A stretch of 64,000 bases of DNA from the NCBI GenBank assembly GCA_030533445.1, contig CM060080.1, positions 26,184,762 to 26,248,761 of the forward strand, written 5' to 3'. The stretch's first letter is position 1. Every line of letters begins with the position of its first letter. The position numbers and the translations under genes are program-made. The stretch is from Cyprinodon diabolis (lineage: Eukaryota; Chordata; Actinopteri; Cyprinodontiformes; Cyprinodontidae). The notes beneath the pieces were generated by a model, which was given only the letters and a program-made list of their open reading frames with translations, did no database searches and was not told the origin of the DNA. Below are positions 13,901 to 25,893 of this stretch, piece after piece.

Positions 13901-16900
13901 TTCTTTCTACGAATGCTGTTTTCTATTATTAGTGTTTACCCCAGTAGTTTGATTTGCCCCCTGTTCCTGCAATGGAAAACGTGAAAAAATATCAGACTTG
14001 TATCGTAGATGTGAAAAGGAAGGAACCAGAAGTGGCTGTGAGGGTTAGAAAGATCTGAGCGCTGACGGATTTCTATGCAGCATGTCTTGCGCTAGACATC
14101 CATTTAAAATAGTGTGCCCACACAGCATTTATAAATGTCATCCCACCCCAGCATGATCACATAAATCCTTCTCACATCCACTACTGCAGACATATAACTC
14201 ACATTAATTAGCAAATCTAATTTTATTAAATGCAATTAATTCTTCTCTTTAAAAATGCTTTACAGTTTCTGAAGACATGTCATGCAGCTGTTGTGTTTAT
14301 CGGTAAATTTTTATTATGATTAAAAATGTGATTTACTTTTGTTCAAAAAAAAAAATCATGTAGTTAACGAAATCCCTTAGACTTGGTTCTAGAAAATAAG
14401 TTGTTTGCATCTTTGACAAGCAATTCATCAGTAACTGGAAGCTTTGCTGGTAACCCAGGAAAAGATGTGGTTAATACCTTAGAATCAATTTAGATACTAT
14501 TGCAGCAGAATTATATCACTGGAAATGTAGGGAAAATTCAACCTTAAATTTAAGTTCTCTTATGTAAAGAGGGAAAAATGTGTTTATTGGCAGTGTCATA
14601 GATACTTTTGTAATATATAAAATAAATGTAATGAGAGCTTTTTAGATTTAAACTATTTTTAGGAACTCCATATCAGTAATCCATTAATTTGTTTATTTTT
14701 GGTATGAATATCACATGTCACAAATGTCAATATCTTTTAGCGCCTGTGCTGCGCTCTACACAGAGACTCATATTACTCTCTTTTTTTTTCTCTAATCTTT
14801 TATTTTTTACCTTTTTATGTATCTGAATGCACCACTGAGGGGACTAATGGAACAGCAGTGAAGTGTTGTTCTGGGGAGACTTTGTCTGTTAGACCATCAC
14901 AAAAAAAAAAAAATGAAATGGGTTAAATTGAACTGTGATTCAAAATTAAGATTTAAACTGAGACCAAGATTTAAGATTTAAAGATTTAAACTGGGTATAA
15001 AATACGTGAAAAAAAAATTCTTGGCAAATTAAATATTGCAGAGCATCTGTTATGAAGTGGGCCTCTTTCCTTTTTAAAGGGGCTGAGAACCATGTTAAGA
15101 TGAAAGACATTGTCCACAGGGTTGTTAAATACATGTACATTATAAAGCGTTATTTTTATTATTTTAAAGCGTTTGCCCCAAGTGATCTCTTCTCATGGAA
15201 AGTACCAGGGAGAGAAAGCTTCAAAGTATAAACACAGAGCTTTCCATAACAGCTTAGGGTGTTTTAATCATGACGAAGCTCTTTGAACAAAGAGCAAAAT
15301 GTCTTCAAGTCAGAGTTTAAGTCCTTCTTTAAACCTTACTAATTTAGGGATATCAACACAGACATCATTAATTGGACACAAAATCAAAATTTTCGAATGC
15401 TATCTTAGTACTGAGACTGATGAAAAGCCTGTAGCCTGGGCTAAAGAGAAAGTAGCAGAAGGGCGGCTTAGTAGTCTATACCGAATGGGAGAGATTGTGC
15501 AGAGAAAATCCAAGAGAGCGCTCTTTCTGTACGATCCAACCTTGTAAAATGTTTGAAACTGAGTGTTGCTAAAAGCTGCAACACAAAGTTTGGACACAGC
15601 TTTTCCTGCTGAATATATGTACTTAAATTAGAAGGTAGAGGTTTCTACATTTGTCATGTGAGATAATGCTACTGCACTAAAATTAATAAAAAACTGAATT
15701 GTTTTATATGCTTTTTAGGCATATTCATCTACTTAAAAACCTACTTATTTGCTTTTTTATTGTTATTTCCTTGGTTTACTCCATATGCTGCCATTGCTAT
15801 TTTAAAATGCATCCAAATAGTGATAGCACTGGGATATTATATAGCCAAAGGGGTTGTGAAAATACTAAATATAACTCTCTTTCTTTCCATCTTCAGTTCC
15901 TCTTTGCTGGAATCCATCAAGCTCTAAATGCAACTCAGCCAGCGCTGCAAAGAAAAAATCAGATTTTTCAAACAGACATGCTGCCAGCCTTAAACTTTAA
16001 ATCCGTTTGGGGATATTTGAATATAGAAGGTAACCTGAAGAGAACAGAGGCGGCCCTCGGAGGACCGTGACTACGCTCCCTCTGTGTTGTGCTAATGAGC
16101 ACCTTTGTAGCAACAGTAGCTTTTCAAATCCATGCTAATAGGAGGCCTGTACTTTGTGTGGCTCGCCAGCGGTGGTCGCCTCTCTTAACCCTCCAACAGC
16201 ATGTGGCAGCTAAACATTGTGTTGTTCATCTGCCTCAGAGCTAGCTGCTCTACAGCCATTGTTAGTTGCCTTAAAGTGAAGCAGGCGCCCCCTGGGCATT
16301 GAGCCTCAACTGGCTACACTTTCCAAAGTTCCTGCTGACAAGTGCTGTGCTATGGGAGTGGACATAATTACTGGATTATACAGTGGCGGGTGGCCTGGAG
16401 CCTCGGTGTGGAAAAAAGAAGAGCAGGAAAGTCTTGAGTCAAACGAGGACCCACTTCAAGCTGCCATGTTCCTTAAGGAGATGGTGGAGGGCTTAACAAG
16501 GCTTGATTGCATTAACATTTGTCATGCTTAATATACTACCTGGAATGGCTGAATCGAGCAGGAACATTCTGATTTGAAGACTAATGATGTGCTTTGTATT
16601 TTTTCATTCTTTACTGTAAAGTTTGTGGAGGAGAAAGGGGTTGTAGTTATTTAATTCTCAGGCACAATAGCTTTAAGGATTACATGAGTCTGTCAAACTT
16701 CCTTCAAGTGTCCTCATGGTTTCTCTGGAGTAAACATGAACTCGCAGGCGTAGTAGAAGTAGGAGACCCGGGTGTAGTTAGTCCTACTGTTTCTTCGTTT
16801 GGTGGGTTACTGAACGAACCTTCTTTCGCTCCTTCGTTCTGGTGATCATTATGAAATGGGTTGTTAGCTGTAAAGACAGACAAGGAACATAAAACAAAAA

Positions 16901-17528
16901 GGTTATTCAGAAAGAATTATGTTAAAAAATGAAAAAACAATCAAATATGGATGCATTAGTAAATAATAATAGCGATGAAAGGTGAGATTTAACTGAATTT
17001 AGTTGAACAATTAAAGAAAAAAACTTAAAACTGTGGTTCATATAGATTCAAAATGTCCAAAGTGTAACTGTATACTTTGATGATTTTGGTTTACAGCAAA
17101 TAAGAACAGAAACTTCTGCAGCTCAGAAACATAAAATCTATCTCAACACTAATTCAAGAAAATATTTTAAACACAGTAATGCCAGGCTAGGTCAGGTGTT
17201 CAGCATCTCCATAAAACTTTTCACCAAAAGGATAAAGTTTATTTAAAATTCATAATAGACAGCTATACTGACTTCAGAATTTACAAAAAGCAGTGGACCA
17301 ACACTAACAGAAGACAGGGCACCCCAAATTATCATTGACATTGGTAATTTATGTCCCACTGCTCCTCCTCAGGCTCTGGACCTTGATTTCTGATTGACAG
17401 TATCTTAACACCTGAGATGCAAAAGTTATACCCCATCTCCTGGTGTTGTTTGCTGTGGATCTCCCTCCAACGGTAGAGTTGGTAGAATTTCATTCACTGG
17501 GTTCACGTTACACCTGTAACTTGCCCAC
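10939..17528. other. long non-coding stretch with candidate conserved blocks
   Basis: Mostly AT-rich sequence with no exon or repeat family I recognise. Blocks at about 12560-13020 (TAAATTAATTTTGAGG, GATTGCTTATTATTCC) and 15860-16480 (TGCTAATGAGCACC, CATGCTAATAGG) are less AT-rich and carry homeodomain-type cores. They resemble vertebrate conserved non-coding elements. Open frames here are short and unsupported. Confidence 0.35.
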
Positions 17529-17539
17529 ATTTTTCCATC

Positions 17540-17890
17540 CATCCATCCTTCCATCCATCCTCCTCCGCTTATCCGGGGTCGGGTCACGGGGGTAGCAGCC
17601 TAAGAAGGGAGGCCCAGACTTCCCTCTCCCCAGCCACTTCTTCTAGCCCCTCAGGAGGAACCCCAAGGCGTTCCCAGGCCAGCCGAGAAACATAGTCTCT
17701 CCAGCGTGTCCTGGGTCTTCCCCGGGGCCTCCTCCCGGTGGGACGTGCCCGGAACACCTCACCAGGGAGGCGTCCAGGAGGCATCCTAACCAGATGCCCG
17801 AGCCACCTCAACTGGCTCCTCTCGACGTGGAGGAGCAGCGGCTCTACTCCGAGTCCCTCCCGGATGACCGAGCTTCTCACCCTATCTCTA
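17540..17890 (-). mobile_element. 5'-truncated RTE/Rex3-like LINE, second copy
   Basis: On the minus strand it reads [40 protein letters not shown], and then the [17 protein letters not shown] block, followed by a short (GATG)n-like tail at about 17540-17560. The 11-bp ATTTTTCCATC flanks it (17529-17539 and 17891-17901), giving precise ends. It is shorter than the copy at 5571-6245 but very similar in the shared part, which suggests the same subfamily. Confidence 0.88.
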
Positions 17891-17901
17891 ATTTTTCCAT
17901 C

Positions 17902-19835
17902 ACACTTTTTTCTTCCACTTAAAATTCTAAAAACATAATTCTAGATCTAAATAAATGTCACTCTTTGTTTACTGTCCTTGTGCATGGTATCAACAGCTGT
18001 GTTTCCATCTAAATGCAATGCAAATTTTGAGCAACCTTTTAGATAGTCGAGGAAAGAAAATTTGAATTAGAGCGAATTAACAAGGCAATGCAAAGTAAAA
18101 TGTCATCATATGGCTGTAATAAACTGAAAGTGGAGTTATGTAATAAACTTTTTTGTTTATAAAAGCTTGATTGTATATTTATTGTTTAAGGAATTTGAAT
18201 AAGATATGGGTTTTATTTGAATTACCAAAATAAATTAACATTTTGATGATATTCTGTTTTTTAAATGCACCTTAAAATCTCCCCTTTGTCCCACTTGAAT
18301 TAAAATGTTAAAAACTCACGGATAACTGCTTTGAATATGTTGACATAAAACTAAGCCGACCCTCTTCTAATAAGTTAAATATTAATGAGATTTTGTTCAT
18401 GTGAGTCAAATCCAATTTGGCCCCATTTGACTCATGGACACGGATATTAAAAAGGCCATTTTCTTTTCTTTTTTTTGCTTTTTAAGCCTTACAAGTTATG
18501 TAAACTGTATGTTTTTAGCACCAGTCTTTATACTCTATGTCTCGCTGCCATCTTCTCTTGAACCTTTTACCCTATTTGGTTTGGAAACATTAGAAATAGA
18601 GCGGTGCTTATTTTAAAGAACAAAGAACAATTGCACTGCCTAACCTGCATCCCTTTAATTTTTAAAATATAGTTTTGATAAATAAACCTTTCCAGGTTCT
18701 AACCTAAAAAAGTTAGCTGCAGTCACACACCACATTTTCCAGGCAGCTCCACAGCAGGGGACAAGGCAACTAGAAGTGACATTGTGGCTGTGGGCTGTCT
18801 CACAGGATTAGGCATTACAGCATTCACCGGTATGTGCTTTAGTTCTTTTCCCTTATATCTGCTTGTGCCTTTTTCCAGATGACTTCTTCTCCAAACTGAT
18901 CCGGCGGGCAAGATAATTGATTAATATTTCTTGAGGGAACGATGACTAACCGCTGCTGAGGTCCAACCCAAACACTCTGGGTTAAACATAGTCAAAGGGG
19001 CTTGATCAAAATTCAGGAGTTTTCATATTTGACAGATACAAAGAAACGACAGGGAACATTAGTTTGAGTGCATTAGCATGTGCAAGGTGCACCACATACC
19101 AACAAAACTCCAATGTGAAGGTCAGAGCCAGGACGAGACAATGCAGTCACGGTTAACAAGAGCAAACGTTCTTGAAATTAAAGAGCTTTTAATGAGTTTA
19201 AATATATCTAAGTTTTGGAGTGGGCCTAATTTTTCATACTTTTCTACTTTATTTTTAATAAACACTGACATATTGAATTTTGTGCTATGTTTAGTACATA
19301 AGGTTCGATTTAAATAATTTTGAAACAAACATGCACAATACATCAACTAGTAGTTGTAATAACAACAGCAATGTCTTTGTAATAAGAAAGGATTGCTTGG
19401 TTGCTAAATAATGCTTTGTATACAAATTCAGCATATAAATAATAATTTAGCCTGTGCGACTTTTACTGCTTTGTTAAGCATACTTGCACTTTATTTTCAG
19501 TGGCTCAGATGCTACGGCTCACAAAATGCAAATGAGACATCATGATAAAGAAAGGTATGAAAGAGTCAGAAAAGGAAAAAATATCAAAATCGATGTATGT
19601 AACACAATAATAAGCACTTATAATTACCTAATATCTTAACATCATGTAATTCTTTTTAATGCCTGAGCCTGGGACGCTTTCATTTTACCAGGATTATAAC
19701 TTTTTCTGAGAAAAATAATTTCATTTCAAGATAAAAATTTCAAAATCAAAAATCAGAAGAATGCATTTTAAATTATTATTTTTTTTATTGTTACATTTTA
19801 TTATTGTTACTTTTTTTTTATTGTTACATATTATT
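17902..19835. other. non-coding AT-rich stretch
   Basis: I see no gene, RNA gene or named repeat. A short tandem array of a TATTGTTAC-like unit lies at about 19785-19830, just before the SINE. Confidence 0.4.
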
Positions 19836-19839
19836 ACAC

Positions 19840-20052
19840 TGTCACAAGTACAGAGCAACGAAATTAACTCTCTGCATTTAAGCCATCCCCTGGGGGAGCA
19901 GTGGGCTGCCATTGTGGGGCGCCCAGGGAGCAGTGTGGGGTTAAGGGTCTTGCTCAGGGACCCAGAGTGGTAGTCTGTGGGAGTGGGGCTTGAACTCAGA
20001 ACTTCTGGATTCCAAGTGCAATGCCATAACCACTAGGCCGTCACTCTCCTAT
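19840..20052 (-). mobile_element. tRNA-derived SINE
   Basis: On the minus strand it starts GAGTGACGGCCTAGTGGTTA (A-box-like). A clear B box (GAGTTCAAGCCCC) follows, then a body with CCCTGAGCAAGACCCTTAAC and a GGGCGCCCCACAATGG segment. The layout is that of a fish tRNA-derived SINE, and it is better preserved than the relative at 4078-4235. Confidence 0.8.
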
Positions 20053-21051
20053 TAAGTTATCCTGGAGGAAATTGTCAATAAACACTTATTGTAAAGTTAA
20101 AGCTATGGAATTAAAATATGTATTGCTGAAAAACAAATTGAAATAAATAAAGCCTCACGAATATTAAATCATATCAAAATTTAAGTTAATTGTTGTTCTG
20201 TGCACTGAACTGGTCGTCAAGGCATCTGATGAAATTGCAGTATTTCTGTAAAGTGTTTGTGTTGTGCTCTGATCAGCATGGCTAAAAGAGGAGCAAGCAT
20301 GTATTGGATAATTTCATAGCATTTAAGGTACAATACTTATTTTAAAGTATATGTATAAAATACTTTAATATATCATGGCACAGCAAATCATTTTAATCTA
20401 ATCTGGTTTTATTTCAACAATAGTTAAAATATATCTTTTTTAAAAATTTGGACAATGTGTTGGTTTTAAACCAACCTTAATTCTGCCTACTTTGCAAATA
20501 ATTTTTACATTTTTCCTGAAACCTTTAAATTGGCCATTATTTGTCATTTTCAAGGGTTTCTAAAGGTCTGTTAATCATTTTCTTTAGACTTTTTCAGGCA
20601 TCGTTGTTGCCTGCCTTGTATCAAACCATGACAGCATAGAAGATGCTCTACTGAAAGGAAAATCAAAGTCATGTCACTGAGAAATCAGGCCTGAAAAAAT
20701 GACCTGGTGCACACAAATAGTTCTGTATCCTATCATGTCTTTACACAGAATGTTAAAGATAAAACACACTAATTGCATAAAACTCTGCAAGTTCCGATGC
20801 CTTTTCTTTCCTGGCACACTACACACAGCAGCATTCTTGGGAGAATTTGTATCAGAAAGTCCTGCAGCATAAACAAGCAGGGTAGTAAAAGTTAATGTTA
20901 AGGTGCTGCTAACTAAGTCAAAGAAGATTGCTGTTTTATTCTGTTTTCTGTACTCCTGTGCTCCTACCATAGGTAAACGGTAAATGGTACAGGGCTTTGA
21001 AAAGTATGTTGTATTACGTTTTGGGTTTTTTTTGCCATGTTTTTATTCTGA
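20053..21051. other. non-coding stretch
   Basis: AT-rich sequence with no supported feature. The left copy of the hAT target duplication begins at its end. Confidence 0.4.
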
Positions 21052-21059
21052 ACATGTAT

Positions 21060-21882
21060 TAGGGGTGTGCAAAATAATCGTCATGACGATGCATCGCGAT
21101 TCTAATTTTTGTGATCTACTGCATCGATTCTTAATTATAAAAAAAATGAACAAATAAAATACATGAATGGTTGGCGCAAATCAGCCAAACCAAGTGGAAT
21201 ACAACTTCCAGTCCAGCAGATGTCGCTGCGGATGTGTTGATGCCCGTTGCTTTGTGTCACAAGCATGTCCGGCCGTGGGATACTGCGACGAGTCATATGA
21301 AATAAAACATGGAGGACACTATGAAAATTCGCCCCGCGGTTCCATCACATTTCAAGTCAGATGCTTGGATGCATTCTGGCTTAAAAAAAAAAAGACGGTA
21401 AAAACGAAATTGATATGATGCACGTAATTTGCAAAAGGGGATATGTCATACATTTGAAGGTTTTCATTTCATTGGTTTAAAGGACCACTGAGGCCATGTA
21501 AACGGCACTGATTATCCTTATTTTGTTATTTTAAGTTTTATGAATCCTAAGATCTTTTTGTCAGTGTGTCCACACCAGTAATAGTAATATTTGTGTCCAG
21601 TATTTGTTTTCATAGCAACACCTCCAAAGGTCATTTCTATAAAGACAGCTATGTATGAATTCAGTTGCTTTCAGTTATGTATCAATTGAAGACACTATCC
21701 AGATCATACCCAGCCAATCAGCCACTGGTAATGGCTGTATCTTTTTCTTACAGTGTTCAGTAAAAATATCGCAACGCATCGCGATATTTCAAGTATCGTG
21801 ATGCATCGTGATAGAATCACATTGTAGCATGTGAATCGTGATTCGAAGCGAATCATGACTTCTTTGCCAATACCCACCCCTA
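21060..21882 (+). mobile_element. non-autonomous hAT element with BED-finger remnant
   Basis: The ends are TAGGGGTG...CACCCCTA, with longer imperfect inverted repeats full of GCATCGCGAT-type motifs. The 8-bp ACATGTAT flanks it exactly (21052-21059 and 21883-21890), diagnostic of the hAT superfamily. Inside, from about 21310, a frame reads AVPSHFKSDAWMHSGL. After one frameshift in an A run (about 21383-21393) it continues DGKNEIDMMHVICK. This matches the BED zinc-finger start of hAT transposases (FKSxxWxHFGF...CxxC) with at least one zinc ligand lost. The rest of the transposase is missing, so this is a deletion derivative. Confidence 0.92.
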
Positions 21883-21890
21883 ACATGTAT

Positions 21891-24018
21891 TATATCAAGT
21901 CTACAGAGGCAACACATTTACCTCACCAAGTGTATCAAGTTCACATTTAATGTCAGTTATTTAATAAGTTTACTTTTGTGTGTAGACATACTATTATATT
22001 ACTTAGGTATTTCTGGAGTCAGTTTAATTTAGGATTTAATCACAAGAGGCCAACTGAAAAATAGCATCCAACTTGAAAACCTGCATTGTTCTTCCACTTC
22101 ATGACGATGGGCTGCTTTCTTTGTTTTGATATATAACACAAAAAAAATTCCTAAATACACTTAAGGTTATGGAAGCAAATTAACAAAATATGAATAAAAA
22201 CATTGAGGTTATGAGAAAGACTATAATGTACTGTACACAATCTAATATAATATCTTATATATAATATAAAATTAACATTGTTTTATGTATTTATATGATA
22301 AATTAAGAAGAGGACTGAGAAATTTGTCGCTCTAGTGAAGAAATAGCAACACTTGCAATCAAGCAGTTTTATACCAAGGTCAGTAAAGAAATTAGAATAC
22401 AACGATTCTCTGACAGAGGGAGAATTACAGTACATACATTTACTGTGGGTGATAATGGGAAGTTGAATGGAACCACCTCACCATCTTAATAAGCTCTTAT
22501 GAGATGCTCTCTAAAAACAATCATTACAGGCCTTCCTGGAGCACTGCCTCTCCCCCTGTTTATTAATCAGCTAATTACACATTGACAGTAATGGGGCTGC
22601 TGATTCCCACACTTAAATGAACAGGGTTGAATGGCTCTTTAATGATTAGCCTTTGTGTTTCTCTCTCTCTCTTCTGCCCCCACTCATGAACACACACAGA
22701 CTGCTCTTTTTACAAATGCAGAAATAAGATGTTCAAATCAGACCTCCCGGCACACAAGTGAGTCAAGAAGCACCTGACAGAACAGGCTGCTTAAAACAAA
22801 TATGTCTCCATAAAGTCAAACAGAAAACAATGTTTATGCAAAGCGAGCTGTTAAGCGGGGCCTGTATATCAACCAGCATTGATTTCTGTGTAAAGCTTAC
22901 CCTACAGCAACATGAACCTGCTCAGACCCCCTTAAAAACACCTAAAAGTTTGGTGAAGCAGCGCAGACAGGTGCAGGTGGAAACCAAATATATTGGGGTG
23001 GGGGTTGAAGGACAAGAGCAGGTTTTGGAGTGGAGCTTGAGAGGGCAAAATAATGCGGTGGGCTGCATTTCTGTCAGCACAAGTGATGGCTGAGTGCTGG
23101 CGTTATTTGTCTTGTGCTGCCACGCAGCCCTCGCACTAGGCTGGGCATTAATGAGAAGGGGCTGGACCACCGGGCAAGAACGCAGCGGGCCCCCGGCGCA
23201 GGTGATCTGTCATGCTGCCTTTGAGTTTGGGGGAAGGAGACACATGAAGACAGAGGGGAGAGGAAAGGTGGTCTCACCCCGGCTGAGGGCTGGCTTAAAC
23301 CTGGACCCCAACATTGTACTAACCTATCAACATAGCAAACAGTCTGATGGACTATGACTTCATTAGACAAAGGCCATCAGCAAGCTGCATTATGAAGTGT
23401 GTATTTCATCATATAATGTACAAAGATATTCTATAAAGTATGAAACTTAAATCAATTAAATCACATTTTTCACTGCTCTTCAAAGTGAAAAACTAATTCC
23501 AAAATCCACTACTTTGAAACTGAGTGAGTTAAACAAAAAGGTCTCCTAATCAACCAGATTACAGTCTCTTCACTAGAAATACATTTTGAAAACAATATTG
23601 GATTCAAGGTGAGAAAGTAAAAGTAGAGGGAAGTAGAGGGAAGAAGACAATTAATTATATGCCTTAAAACATATTTCAGAAGAAAGTCATTAGCCAGACC
23701 ATGAAGTGACTGTGGGTGTTGACTGACAGCATGAAATGTAGCAGGTAAGAAAAAAACGTTTTTTTCCAGAAAAATCTGCATCATTTTCTCTTTCAGTATC
23801 TGAGCAAATAGATTCGAGAACATTTTTTAGAGATAGGTCAAACCTGGACAAGCACTGCATAGCTACTAAACATGAAGTGCTTTAATTATGGTGGTTTTGA
23901 AAAATGGAAACACTGAAATGTAGGAGATTAAAGGAGCAACCCTGGTAGCAACTGGATTAGAAATTGCAATAATAAATCTGAATTGGAAAATATATATATT
24001 TTTGTTTTAAATATTTTT
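21891..24018. other. non-coding stretch with candidate conserved block
   Basis: The block at about 22440-23380 has even composition and a TTTATTAATCAGCTAATTAC motif with two homeodomain cores, resembling a vertebrate conserved non-coding element. The open frames at 22758-23370 overlap on both strands without any family motif, so I do not call a gene. Confidence 0.35.
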
Positions 24019-24358
24019 TGCTGCGGGCTGCTCGGTGGAGCAAAAGCCTTGCAGCAAGAAGGTTCCGGGTTCAATTCCCTGCCTCGGGTCTTTCTACATG
24101 GAGTTTGCATGTTCTCCATGAGCATGCTTCCTCCCACAGTCCAAACACATGACTGTTAGGTTAGTTGGCTTCTCTAAATTCTCCTTAAGTGTGAGTGTGC
24201 GTGAATGGTTGGTTGTCCTGTTTGTCTCTGTGTTACCCGGCAATGGACTGGCAACTTGTCCAGGCTGTACCCCGCCTCTCGCCCGTAGACAGCTGGAGAT
24301 AGGCACCAGCAACCCTCGCGACCCCAGCAGGGATAAGCGTGATGAAAATGGATGGATA
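24019..24358 (+). mobile_element. tRNA-derived SINE, near full length
   Basis: It has a tRNA-like head (CTGCTCGGTGGAGC) and a B box GGTTCCGGGTTCAATTCCC at 24061-24079. The body then carries CATGGAGTTTGCATGTTCTC, TTAGTTGGCTTCTCTAAATT and GGAGATAGGCACCAGCAACC, ending ATGGATGGAT. The body is the widespread fish SINE type also present at 35565 and 45495, so three copies can be compared within this window. The 3' tail may have been borrowed from a LINE. Confidence 0.88.
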
Positions 24359-24599
24359 GTTTTTGTTGTGAGAGGTAATTTTCCAGGCAAAACGAGCTAA
24401 TTGTTAATGCGTTAAAAACCAGTCCATCCCGAGCTAGGTCTTAAGAGTGCCATTAGTATCTGAAACAGGGGAGGCTTGTGTTAATTAAATGAAGACATAA
24501 CGTCCTGCTTTAACAAATGATGAACACATAAAAACAACATTCCTACAACAGGTGAAAATAGCTCTTGTGAAGCACTCTGAAATAATCAACTCCACAAAC

Positions 24600-25893
24600 T
24601 AAAGCCTCTTTCGCACTGAAAATAGCGGGTTAACGTGTGTTTTTGAAACATGGGTCGAGCCACTGACAATCTGCATTTGGCTCCCTTCTGGCAAAAAAAG
24701 CTGGGTCTAAAGGGCTGGTTATGCTCCCCGCAGCAGTGTGTCGCAGTGAGCTTGACGCAGACATTTTTGATTTATGCTCAATTTTGAAGCGTGGTCTGCG
24801 TTATATGCTATGGGTCAAGATACAGCTGAGGCAGTGCTACTCCATGTTTATCAAATGTAAACAGAGTTGTTTGGCTTGATCAGATCTGCCAGGGCTATTT
24901 TAACGTGGGTCGCTTTCCGAGTTTTTTGACACGGACACAGATACGAGTCAATGAGCTCTTCCCACTGCCACTAAAAGCCGATTTTTCCCGGGTTTAAAGG
25001 GGTTTTCGGCCAGAGGCCGACAAGAGCTAAGCAGAATGCGACTGTTCTGACTGAATGATGGCTTTTTCCTCTCTGGTCTGAGTCTGATGAAGAAAACCTC
25101 CCCTCTATCTGGCCGGTGTCAGAAAGAGGGGAGCAGCAAGCTTCATGACCTACCCCTGGACTGCCCCTGCTTCGTAGACTCTATAAGAGGCTTAACCTAA
25201 ATGGAAGTGACATATTTTTGCGTGTTATCCAATCAGGGCCCTACTTTCTCACTGGTTGCTTCAATGCCAAGTGCGATTTCTCACAGACCGAGCATAGCAT
25301 ATAGTGTCCTGCTACTCCAGAGCAGCAGAGATCGTTTTGTGAACAGGTTTAACAGCTGAATAATGTTAAACATACTAATGAAATTAAGCACATTTTAGTG
25401 CACACTTCATTTAGTTTAATGACTTCATTTATCAAGGCTATTTTACAAAATTTAAAAGGTATCTTTAGCCTCCCTTAAGGCCAATTTATACTCAGAAACC
25501 AGGTGGTCTGCATTATGTGTCACAGCCCCCGCAGACAGGAGGCCTCTGATTGGTCAAATCTACATCCGCTCTACACTATGCGTATTTCCTGTTTTGTACC
25601 TTACATACTTGTTTCGTTTGTATGACCGCCATTGTGGAAAACGACGCGTGAAGATGGACCAGCTAGAAGAGCTAGGTCTGCGAGAACGCTGAGACTCTTT
25701 TTCCACCTGGATGCCCGCTCTTTTTTGCCCTCATGTTCCTCTGTTGTCAGACAAACTTGCCCCCACTTCCTCACCCCCTCTCCTGTATCTCGACCCATAG
25801 CTAGTTGTGCTTGTCCCTTTTGCATTTTGGCGTGGAATAACTTAGCGCAGACCACGCTTCAATATTGGGCATAAATCATAAATAACCAGCCCT
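24600..25893. mobile_element. DNA-transposon mosaic; outer unit 24711-25893 has inverted ends
   Basis: AGGGCTGGTTAT at 24711 pairs with ATAACCAGCCCT ending at 25893. A second inverted pair inside (GAAGCGTGGTCTGCG near 24787 and CGCAGACCACGCTTC near 25846) supports a single element about 1.18 kb long. It encloses unrelated GC-rich sequence (about 24940-25340, with CGGCCAGAGGCCG) that looks like another insertion. No transposase motif was found and flanking duplications are unclear (TAA on the left, TAT on the right), so the superfamily is undetermined. Confidence 0.6.
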
